Shown here piece by piece: positions 43,269 to 53,447 of a stretch of 64,000 nt of DNA. The DNA comes from [Phialemoniopsis] sp. UDSM-2020 (lineage: Eukaryota > Ascomycota > Sordariomycetes > Thyridiales > Thyridiaceae), in NCBI GenBank assembly GCA_018873225.1, contig JAEILZ010000001.1:5828001-5892000 (forward strand), in the 5' to 3' direction. Made by a program: the position numbers and the translations under genes. Each line of letters opens with the position of its first letter. Position 1 is the stretch's first letter. The notes beneath the pieces were generated by a model. That model had not been told where the DNA came from. It saw only the letters and a program-made list of their open reading frames with translations, and did not search any database.

Positions 43269-45178
43269 CTTTGGCAAAGTCGAGGAGCCGGCTCGATAGA
43301 CATGCACCCATCTGACAGCGCTGCACCTGAGATGTGGGTGTGTGTGTGTGAACGTGTCGTCTCGTGGCGTCTTATCTCATAAGCACGTAGCGTGCGTTTT
43401 GTCGGCGAGAGGTGACTGTTGGGCGTGCGGTCGCGGGAATCTTGTCTGAAGTTGCAAAGACGAAGCGTGTTCGTGAAAGCTGGCTGTTGGTTCTTGAAAG
43501 CCAGGCTGCCTGGCCGGAAGCCAGAGCTAGAAGTTGGCGAGGACAAGAGACATCACGGGTTGTTGCGTCGACGTCTCTGTTGCTTCTCTTGCACAAGGAT
43601 CGTGAAAGGGAGTCACGCTCGCATCGAGCACTGGGGGGTGCTGGACGTGTCGACCAGGGCAGTCCGACCTCGCCCGGGATGACCCAGGTCACGGGAAAAA
43701 GGAATGGGTGCCGAAGGGTGGGGAAGTTTGTCGGAATTGCAGGCAGAACCTCGGCGTCGCACCTCTTGTCAATTCCCAACGCGCGACGAGCAAGACGAAG
43801 AAGAGGTTTGGACAGTCGGGACGTGAAAGAGGAGACAATCTGCCTGTGAGGAGGGAGGAAGACCGGATGGGTGCGTGTGTGTGTGGTGTTTGTCGTTGTT
43901 CGACCTGGTGTGTCGGTCTCGCGAAGATGGAAAGTTTAATGTGGGGACCACAGTAGCCGGCGTTTGGCACCAGAATGGCACACTTTGGGGCGCGCAAACG
44001 GGGGAGACGGGTACTCTTTTGGGGGCACACAGGCCGGGTCGATAGGCGGGTGTTAGGCGGGTCGGCGGTTGCTCACAGGGCCGTTTCCTTGGCTTCAACC
44101 TTGTGTGGCAGAGCGTATTGACTTTTCTAGACCACAACGACCAATTCCCTTGGAATTGCCCCTTGTCTCCTCGGATACCACCCAAGAAAACTAGATAAAT
44201 TGCCCAGACCTGATTCCTTGGGACCTGCACCTGGTCGGTACCATTTGGGGGAGAAAGAAGTACTTGTTGGTGGTGGTGGTCCGTCCGTCCCATCCATCGA
44301 GGTGGGAGGAGACTAATGTTTTTGTCCTCCTGTTTTTGTCTAAGCCTGCCTTGCGCGCCAGGGGATCGAAATCCACGCCTGCATCCTTCCCATAATCGCC
44401 AGCTTTAGGTGATTGAGCTAAGAGGATTGAAAGTAGCTACAGGGAGGATCGCTACCCCCTCCCTCTCCTTGGTCATCCTGTTCCCCGGCTCTGGTCACTG
44501 AAACAAAACGCCAAAAAGGAAGACACCAGACCAACAAGAGCGATGCGCGGGTTTGTTCCAGAGCGGGGTAGTGGCAAGGTGTTGTCCAATCACCACACGC
44601 CATCCCTGGCCCCCGTTTGGGTACAGGATACCTTGGCTGGCCAGTAATAATATGAGTCAGCCAAGGTAGCAGGCTACTTTTCCGTGAGACATCCACCACT
44701 GGTACTGCATCCCATTCGCTGCCAACCATCGCATCGTCAACACAAATCGCCAGGGGGATGGGCCAGAGAAAACCAGATGAACCCCAATGGAATGAATGCC
44801 TTCATGCGGCCCCCGGTCGGGACACCTTCGATTTTCTTCTCTGCTTGATCTTGAAACATCGCCCCAGCTGTCCGCCCCTGTCAACGGGCAACAGGCTTAG
44901 CATACCTACAATACAAGTACACGAGTACGGAGTGGAACAGGTGACTCTTTCCAGAGGCACAAACTCACCTACCCACGGTGATTGACAATTTGTCTGGTAT
45001 GGGACGAACGAACCGGTCCCAGAAGCCGTCTTGAGATTTACAAGACGCACGCCGCTCTTTGTCTAGTTGATCTGCAGGAGTAGCCCGTGTGACCGCGACC
45101 GCCTATCCTCCGCGATGGCCGGGGCTCGCTAGTCCTGACGGGCCATTTCAGCATTGCTTGCTGGCTCATGGATTTGTG

Positions 45179-45200
45179 GTCTGTCTGTCTGTCTGTCTGC
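45179..45200. repeat. (CTGT)n microsatellite
   Basis: About five tandem CTGT/GTCT units in non-coding DNA. Confidence 0.85.
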
Positions 45201-46216
45201 ATGGAAGCATGCTTTCTCTCCATGCTTCTTCTCCTCTCTTCCACACCATCATCTCCTGACTACCTACAAGTACTGACCTAGCACGCCAAGGTGCTTCATG
45301 CGCCCTCCCATCTCTTCAGGTCTGGTGCTTGAAGCGGGTTGCTCCACACCTGTTGGTGCCATGCCATTTGCGCTCGCTCTCCCCGCACCCGCACCCGCCG
45401 TCGCCGGTTCGCTTGCACTGGCACGACTGGCCGGCCCACCCAAGAAGTCCAAGAGGTCAAGCCACTTGTTGGCTGAATTGTTCGATCAGAGGCACCATTC
45501 CTGCAGAAACCCTGTCGCACTCGACGCATTCTACTACCAGGGCTCTCGTAAGCATCTTAAGACCTGCACCAACTCCGTTGTGATGCACAGAGGAGGCGAA
45601 TAGAATCTGTTGCCAGCCACAACCAGACCTGCGTCCCCCCCAACAGTGATATCCGTCCCGGCAGCCCACGCTGGCGACTGACAGACCAAACGGCCATTCC
45701 GTACTCCTGACCTTGGAAGACTCGAGGAGCTTCCGGCATCATAATCCCGTAGCGGTGAGCGGACAACACCCTCCTTCTTTTGCTTCTTTGAAGGAGCATT
45801 GGTGTCTCCATCTAAGTCTTGCTCGTCGATCTCGATTTGGTTCACCGGGATGACCTCATTTCGAGACAAACGCACACCCCGCGCTACCTGTCAAGGCCAC
45901 GCTCAATCGCCGCTCTAAAAGATCGTCAAAAACAGCCTGGAGGTCCTGCTCCTAAATGGTGACCAGTCAAAGTGTCGAATGAGGAGCATGTACGATGGAT
46001 CATCATCCGGGACAGACATTGCTTCGCACAACGGTCCGACCTCACAAGACTCCCATCAGCTGCAGCTGTGACCGGCATCTATTCCCAGCCGTGATGGACA
46101 GGCTAATAGGAGCAGGGTACCGCGACAGCACATTGTTGAACTACTGCAATCTGACATACCAAATCCTGGATTTGAGCATCTCGTGCCTCCTTCCTAGCCA
46201 ATCTCCAGTCCCGGGT

Positions 46217-46233
46217 TGCATGCATGCATGCAT
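46217..46233. repeat. (TGCA)n self-complementary tract
   Basis: Four TGCA units, a perfectly self-complementary alternating purine-pyrimidine tract. Confidence 0.85.
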
Positions 46234-48105
46234 CAAGGCGAGCCGGTCTGTGCCATGCTGCATGCCGAACCTGCTCACTCGAGAAGAAACACGCGCGGCG
46301 AGGCACTCCCAAGCTGTGTGATGCCCTCTAGCCCTGCAGACCTCAGCGTAGGATTGCATGGGGATTGCATGGGCATCCTCGCTGAGCTCCCGTATTGGAA
46401 GAGCCACACTGATACAGAGCGGTCTCACCGCACATGTTGGATGGTAATCTTGAAGGGTATTAGCCCGACTCTTGAAAGGTCCCCTTGCCTGTCTAGAGTG
46501 TCATGGATATTAATCTGCAGCTATCGGCGACAATAAATCTTTAAGTCTGTAATCCAGCTAAGAAACCGCAAGACACAGTCGTGCCAAGCAGGAACAGGCA
46601 GTACCTCTTGTCGAATTTTCGAGAAAATGCGAGCAGCCGATGCCCGTTAAGGGTAGCAGGTGAACTAGCAATGCAGGATATACTTTCTTTTCGTAGCATG
46701 ATCACTTGGCATGCTCGCCGGCCTATGGCATACGGCTGATTGACGACAGCTGAAGGGGCACGGCAGTTGTCAGTGCGGAAAGATGAATGCTACTAGCTCG
46801 CGTCTTCACAACATCAGCTGCACCCCTATGAAGGGTGTAAGTATCTATGTGTACGACGCTTATCACCAGACAGTGACGAATAACTGCTTCTGGGTCCTAC
46901 GTATCCTTTCTGTTCTTGAATCCTCCGGAAGGAGTGCATAAATGGTAAGCAAACTGAGGATCGCACAATAGTACTACTGGAGGAGGAAGGTTACGCTACA
47001 CGGAATACTTGAGATCCTCATGCTCGGCTCTAGTTTACCTTTCCGTTTGGCAAAGATCTCCTGAGGGCACGCGAGGACGGCGTGCACATGGCCAAGCAAA
47101 TCTCTCGCCCGCTGCATGCCCCTTGAGATTAAGTTCACCGGGCGGAGGAACGACATGAGTGGCTGAACACTCTAGCTGCCCTCAGAGATTAATACCGAGC
47201 CCGGTATGCAGAGCTGTTGATCTCATCTTTGAGAGTCAGTCAGCGCTAGAAACGCACTTTAAGGACTTTTGCTTGAAGTTTGGTAGTGCGTCAATCTGTT
47301 GCTTGTTTCAACTTGGGATGTGTCTCTCTCTCTACGGGTAGAACATTAAGATATCTGGATAAATCGGAAACGCGATGACACGTCCATCTAAGGGAGCTAA
47401 TGATGACACAGATTCTAGCACCATGAAACGTGGTACTGGGTCACCAAGGGGACCCTATTACGCAGACCTGACGGCTCAATTGATTCATGCCTATGCAAAG
47501 GGTGCTGCCACTGATCATTCCTGGAAAGACTGCATAGGGTCTTCTTACACGCCTGCCCTTATCGCCTAGACCTCGACTTCTATCTGCTTGGAGGCCGGGT
47601 TTTCTTGGGGGACGGGAAGCCAAAACCCCATTTTACCCGGAAGAAAGGCCGATTCCCGGAACCTCGAGAGAGAGCTGAGACATGCCAGCTGTTGAACACC
47701 CTTTTCGCCCTTTGACGTTTCCTCATTCGTCCTCAAGTGAGGAACTGCCAGGTCCTACGTGCGCATGAGGGCATCGCTGGGGAAGCACAGCACCCACCGT
47801 ACGATACCTTGGGCTGCGGTGCGACTCTGGCTGAATTCGGGGTTAATACACCTGTTTGCTGTTGGGTCTCGCAGGGCCTGGAAAGGGTGCACAGCGGCTG
47901 GGTGCATGGCCTGTGGCGCCATGCGTGGTTCGATCGCGATGCAAGTGAGTTCCGTTGGCAGCGATTCCCGTAGCTGCTGGCTGCGCGGCTGAAGCCGTCG
48001 CCGAGAAGGTAGCGAATCAAGGGCACGAAGGCGTCAAACTTCCGGTTCGTGAGGTCCTCGTGCTCGAATACCTCCTCGCGAGAACACCATCCCTCCACGC
48101 ACCTC

Positions 48106-49118
48106 TCACCCGCTCTTCTCCCTGACCCCTTCCCCAGACGACGCAGCCCACTCGACCCTCTTTCCCTCGAGCCACTCGCCCTTCTCCACCCATCGCTTCT
48201 CGAGCCACGCCGCCAGCTCCGCGTCCGAGCCCGGCAGGTCCTCGAGCGGGAACCGCCGCGCGTGCACGTGGAAGCGGTACCCGGCCCCGTCGCTTAGGCC
48301 GGGCCTGCTGAGCGTCTCCCACATGGACGGCGCGGCGCCGAAGCCCTCGCTTCCGGTGCTGGGTGAGTGGTAGTAGGCGATGGCGAGGTCGTACACGGCG
48401 CGGACGTGCGGCGCCTCGCGGCGCAGGTGCTGCACGGTCGCGACGAAGCCCTTGGTGCGCGGGTAGAGCAGGTGCTGCGGCTGGGGGCGGCCGTTGGCCT
48501 CGCACCAGGCGCGCGACTCGGCGTACTTTTGCGGGGTGAAGCGCGTTGCTTCGGAGTAGGATACGAGCCCTTTCTGATGTTAGTACACTGCCAATGACTA
48601 GAGAGATACGAAGACGTACAGACGGGCCACCTCCCGCCGGCGATGCCGCCAAACACGCGGTCCAGCTCGCGCTGGTCCTGGGCCCAGCGCCGGGTCACGA
48701 GGGGCATGCCCATGGCCCAGAGGCCCCAGCCGAGGAAGGGCACGCGCTTGAGCTGGGCCTTGGCGAAGTAGCGGCAGCGGCCGAGCATGCCGGCCCGGGA
48801 GGCGAGGTGCTGGATCATGTAAAAGTCAGCCCACGCTACGTGGTTGGCGACGACGATGGCCGATTCCCCCCGGGGCAGCGGGTCGCCTGAGACGGTGACG
48901 CGGGCGCCGTTGGCCGTCTCGAAGATGTGCTGGATCCAGTGCCAGACCGAGGCCGCGGTGTATGAGGACAGGTCGTAGACCGTCGTAGGATGAAGAAAGA
49001 AGCTGGCGAGGAGAAGCAGGGAGAGGATGATGTCCGCCACGAGGAGCCAGGCGAGCCAGGGGATGACGAGGAGCAGGCCTCGGAGGGCGGTTAGGACGGT
49101 CACCCCCAACGCCGCCAT
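48106..49118 (-). CDS. PlsC-family acyltransferase (lysophospholipid acyltransferase-like)
   Basis: 320 aa in two exons, 49118-48620 and 48569-48106, with an intron 48570-48619 (GTACGT, branch ACTAAC, AAG acceptor). Transfers an acyl chain to a lysophospholipid or glycerophosphate, probably in the ER. An N-terminal hydrophobic region (about residues 1-40) provides membrane anchoring. Motif I is NHVAWAD (HX4D catalytic pair), the block GWGLWAMGMPLVTRRW follows, and the splice creates motif III WLVSYSEATRF, where EATR replaces the commoner EGTR. The Pro block lies in LYPRTKGF. The EATR variant and the short tail fit the fungal Cst26-like branch better than the essential Slc1 branch; that is inference. 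The ATG at 49118 is the first in frame. Confidence 0.88.
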
Positions 49119-50406
49119 GGTCAAGCTTCCCAGGTAAACTTTGCTTTTCTTGAAAGACCGTAGAGTGAGGCGTTTAAAATAGAACGTGATAGTTCGAGAT
49201 CCGATATCTGCTCTCCCCAGAGTGACACAGAACCGGAGGGATGGGTGGTGAACTCCGAAACCCGGCCTAGTGAAAGCAAGTTGTGGTGGGCTTGGGAGAG
49301 TTTGCCGGGAAACAGATGTTTAGATTTTGATCCTGAGTATGATCCAGACACACAAGGCCATGCGGTGGACAGGGTGACCGGGAATAGGCTCAGCATGCAC
49401 GCACGTATATGCCTCTGTGTTTCAGCATGCAGATCGCACAGACAGTCAGTCCTCTTACATGCGCACAACACACACAAAAGGTACCGAGTAACAGCGAGCA
49501 CCACCGAGAAAACGAGACAGTTTTGAGCATGAACATTCGCATGTGAAGACGAGCTATGAAGACTCTCAAGAGAAGACGAGAGGGAATGAGAGCAGCAAGT
49601 GGGAGGGAGTAAACGAGTGTTGCAAGTTGGGACATGTCACCTTCGTCATGCATTCTCAGACCCCGATTGCTTATTGGGTGGGGCTTCGGTCGGCATCGCA
49701 AGGGAAGAGTGCCGGCTGGGAGAACCGGGGGGTCCGAAAGGAAGACCATCCTTCTCTTCTAGGGCCGTTGGATTCTCGATTATCATCAAGAGAGATAGTA
49801 CGAAGTAATTGAGTAGCTATCATGGAGTAGCACTCGTTGCAAGACCTTCTTTCATTCGAGGACCCCTGGATTGATCTTTATTTAGCGACTGGCTGCCCTA
49901 CGAGTGGAGGCCATCGAGTCAAGATCCGTTCCGTGCTTGGCGGTCTTGGAGGCTCTCTTCACTGCCTGCAGGGGTCTCTAGCGTGAGAAACAGGGGGTCA
50001 GACTTGGGCTCCGGGCAAGGGCTTCAGGAGTTGCTTGAGTGCTGGTTTGAATCCAGTGTGGTGTGGAAGCCTTTCCGTCCCATGCGTCCCCACACACAAC
50101 GAAGCTCTCCAGCAGCTTTGAGAGCAGCTACGTCTCCACCTACCTTTGTTGAGGCCATCATCTCCAATCAACTCCATCTACTTTACTTACTGATGATGCT
50201 GACAAAAACGGGTCCCGTATAGCCTTCCGGCCAGCTTCCGATTGGGATACGCCTCGATTAGCTTTTCTTGTCTGGCAACGGCGCGCACTCAAACAATCTT
50301 TGGCCAATTGAGCCGATTGTCGTACCGGGCGTGAGACGGACAAGCGGACGGACAAACTGCTGTCTCCTCTCTCAGGGCTGTGCTTGATCAATGGTGGCGG
50401 AGTCCC

Positions 50407-50442
50407 CATTGCTGTCATTGCTCTCATTGCTCTCATTGCTCT
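50407..50442. repeat. Four tandem copies of a 9-nt unit
   Basis: CATTGCTGT followed by three copies of CATTGCTCT, end to end, about 770-800 bp upstream of the bZIP start codon. Confidence 0.85.
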
Positions 50443-51046
50443 TCGGCTCGCACGGAGGGCGCCATCGACGGTTGACGATCCAAAGGGGGAGACAACCCCA
50501 GACGACACTGGTCCCTTGCAGGAATTCCACTGTGTCGGGTCAGAAACACCAGCCTCTTGTGACGGGGATCATCTCGCACGACGAGATCCCATTGTAGATT
50601 GCAGATCTCCCCGCGATATTCTACACAAAGCTCAGACGCCACTCTGTTGCTCCCTCGGTTTCAGCTTGATCTGGCGCCAATTGCGACTGAGACCAGCCCA
50701 CCACCATCCTCATTTTGCTTGCCCTCTTTACGCTTCCCGTGCGTCGTCAACATTACGACAATCGCAGGGCTCTCGCCCTGTGCAGAACAAGCCCCGGGCT
50801 AAGGAACAAACGTCGAGCCTCGAGGACCCCTTCTCCAACTTCACCTCTTACCGTCACGACTGACTCGCTGGGACCCGCTGTTCGTCCCTTCCGGGTTGCC
50901 ATAATTAGCTACATATTGGGATATCATTTCTATCGCTCATAGTCGCAGTCGCTCAGGTACGATCTAAACCCCTCCCTCCCTCTCATCCTCTCTTCGTCAC
51001 AAGTCACAGTCTGGGCGAGCCTCGGTCTCGTTTCTCACGGTATCTC

Positions 51047-51094
51047 ATGTACGCCTCGAGTGTCTCACCGCGAAGCATATTTGAGAGCGCCTGA
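51047..51094 (+). promoter_or_regulatory. Candidate 15-codon uORF of the bZIP gene
   Basis: ATG at 51047 to TGA at 51092-51094, peptide MYASSVSPRSIFESA. It ends 117 nt before the main ATG, and I see no other ATG between them. uORF control is well known for fungal bZIP genes such as GCN4/cpc-1. Whether it is transcribed is not shown. Confidence 0.35.
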
Positions 51095-51211
51095 AGCCAT
51101 TCCTTCGTCCCGTCTTTGCTCTCCATCTCATCCGTCTTTTGCTTTTCGTCATCCCGCACCTCTACTCCATTCTATTCCCACCTCTCCGATAGCCAAGACA
51201 CTGTTGTCACG

Positions 51212-52769
51212 ATGATGAAGTCGGCTGACACGAGAGCCACAGCGGCATACCCTTCGCCGCCGCATTCCATTTCGCCTCCAGGGCACCGCGGTTCCTTCTT
51301 TTCGGCGTATGACAAGCGCGGCATGTCGTCCTCGCTATCGCCGCCGCACCTCCAGGGGCAGGGCAACGAGGCTGGTCCCTCGGACGGCTCGGACAAGGGC
51401 CCGCTGGGGTCGCTGAACCTCAACTTTCTCAAATCGCTCAACGACAAGCGGACGACCCGAGGTAGGCAGTGAAGCCCGGGGAGGCTTGGAGAAGTGAATT
51501 CGTTTTATTAATACGTCATCTCAGACGGCCAGCCGCAGAAACGCCGCGGGCCGAAGCCGGACAGCAAGCCGGCATTGACCCGCCGGCAGGAACTCAACCG
51601 CCAAGCCCAGCGGACGCATCGCGAGAGAAAAGAGCTGTACATCAAGGCTCTTGAGGATGAGGTGCTCCGTCTGAAGGAGGTCTATAGCTCTGTCACTACG
51701 GACAAGGACCGGCTTGCCGACGAGAACCGGCAGCTGAGACAGTTGCTCTCGAGCAACGGCATATCATCGGCCGGGATCCTGCCCGCAGGGCGCAGCAGCA
51801 TGCACGACGATAACGCTAGCAATCCGAGTGTTGGGCACCACTCTACCGCGAGCATCTCCGGCAGCGGGACCAGCTTCACCGGACACCCGGCCAGCTCCCA
51901 CACGAGCGCTTTCACCCCTCCGCCCCTGTCGGCTGGCACTCTGCAAGGGCAGCCGCAGCCTCAGTTCTCACCACAGTACTCGCAGAACCTGTCGCCGAAA
52001 CAGAGTCTCCACTCGAACCATGGCCACTCTGGCTCTCACGGGCACGGGCAAGGGCACGGACCGGGCGGAGGCCCGCAGCGCAACCCGGCGATAGACTACG
52101 ATCAAGCAGGCATCGACTTTGTCCTGAGGTAAGCACATCGGTTTTCAGTGATGTCTCCAAATCCGTGAACCATCTGACACTGCCTCTTTCATTCACAGTC
52201 TAGAGAAGCCCTGCATGGACCACCTCCCGTGGCTCCTCGAGCGCGGATCCGCCAACGGCACGGGTGAAGCCTGCGGGCACGCCCTCATGGCGTCGTGCCC
52301 ACCTGCGTCGTTTGGTGAGCTCAGTCCACAGGTGCCGTTTGGCAAGTCGAACGTCAAGCCCGGTGCGGACCCACCGCCGTCGGACTTCAACCCCAAGGGG
52401 TACACGCAGCAGACGTGGGAGCTGTCCAAGGGCGACCTGTCGACGCTGCTCGACCTGAGCACCAAGCTGAACCTGGACGGCGAGATCACGCCCGTCATGG
52501 CGTGGGGCATGGTCCTGGCGCACCCGCGCCTCGGCGAGTTGGCGCCTGCCGACTTTCAGAGGCTGTCGGAGGAGCTGGGCGGCAAGGTCAGGTGTTATGG
52601 GTATGTTGTCCGTCCATCGTATGCTACGAGCTGGACTTGCTAACTTCAGGATCCTAGATTTGGCGCTGTGATGGAGGAGTTTGAGGTCCGGGATGCGTTG
52701 GAGAGCGTCTACTCGACCAAGACGGACATGGCGCAGCCTGGTCCGGGAGACATCGCCATGGCGTACTGA
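51212..52769 (+). CDS. bZIP transcription factor (AP-1/Yap-like basic region variant)
   Basis: 455 aa in four exons: 51212-51461, 51525-52128, 52199-52600 and 52658-52769. The introns are 51462-51524, 52129-52198 and 52601-52657 (branch GCTAAC). A nuclear DNA-binding dimer. The basic region starts near KRRGPKPDSKPALTRRQELN; the DNA-contact signature is N108-RQAQRTH-R116, i.e. NxxAQxxHR, a variant of the Yap/Pap1 NxxAQxxFR. Zipper heptads are L126, L133, V140, L147 and L154. A Gly/Ser/His/Gln-rich linker follows, then a conserved C-terminal domain beginning IDFVLSLEKPCMDHLPWLL and ending EEFEVRDALESVY. Intron 3 has two possible acceptors 7 nt apart; only the distal one (CCTAG) continues the frame into FGAVMEEFEV. 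I cannot assign an orthologue name. Confidence 0.9.
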
Positions 52770-53447
52770 TTGCTTTGCCAGACTTGACAGTGAACTGGAT
52801 TGGCTGATAGACTGTGTGCAATGGCGGTGTGGGTGTTAAGGCGCATGCTAGGAGATATACATGGGAAGTCTGTTTCTATTCCAATGGGATTTATATTGAT
52901 GTTTGGGGTTTGGAGGTGTTTGTCTTCCTCTTTTCTATCTTTCCGCAGAGTACGTTCCCTGGTGTCTGCCCCCTGGGCAGAAACCCCAATGGTCAACCAG
53001 GGGCACATCGTTTAGAATACGGAAAATTCGAATCTTGTCACATTCTATGACTTGTGGAACTGCACTTGAAAAGCCCTCTCCTAATGCATAACTATTTTCC
53101 CATGCAAATAATGCCCAGGAAGTGGTGACGCTGTTGCGGGCCATCCCATTAAGTGGCTCACGTGACCGCGCGAAGTGAAGTCGCGTTTCGAAAGAGGACG
53201 TCACGATTGGTGAAGACGACCCACGCCACTTTTTCTGCTGTATCTTTCGCCGAGCGATTCTTACGGGCTCTACCATTTCATCTTTGTCGAATAGCCCCTC
53301 TGAACATGTATTACGGGAATGGACGATACCGTATGAACTTACGAACGAGATAAACAACATTGCCCACCGGCCTCGCGACCATTACTCGACGACCCGACTT
53401 TTGCCACCGAGCACTCGGGGCACACACTTACGCTCACACGAACAACC
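52770..53447. other. Intergenic, PSO2 promoter region
   Basis: 678 bp. It includes CACGTG at about 53159, GACGTCA at 53197-53203 and ATTGG at 53206-53210. No coding content. Confidence 0.5.

Larger units (their letters stand above)
43269..48105. other. 4.8-kb gene desert including the RIM15 promoter
   Basis: 43.3-44.4 kb is probably RIM15 leader and promoter. Beyond that I see no gene. A minus-strand frame at 45534-45875 starting MRLSRNEVIPVNQIEID has a hydrophilic, lysine-containing beginning but degenerates; I do not call it. The region has CTGT and TGCA microsatellites. Confidence 0.5.
49119..51211. other. 2.1-kb intergenic region between divergent acyltransferase and bZIP genes
   Basis: No supported gene. 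It carries a four-copy 9-nt tandem repeat (50407-50442), a pyrimidine-rich stretch at about 50970-51000 and a candidate bZIP uORF at 51047. Confidence 0.5.

Noticed and set aside
45534..45875. Minus-strand ORF starting MRLSRNEVIPVNQIEID, possible gene relic
   Set aside because: Only the first 35 residues look protein-like. I could not link it to a family or to flanking exons.
50035..50065. tRNA T-arm-like sequence CTGG-TTTGAAT-CCAG
   Set aside because: The upstream 60 nt does not form acceptor, D or anticodon arms, and the conserved C of the T loop is missing.
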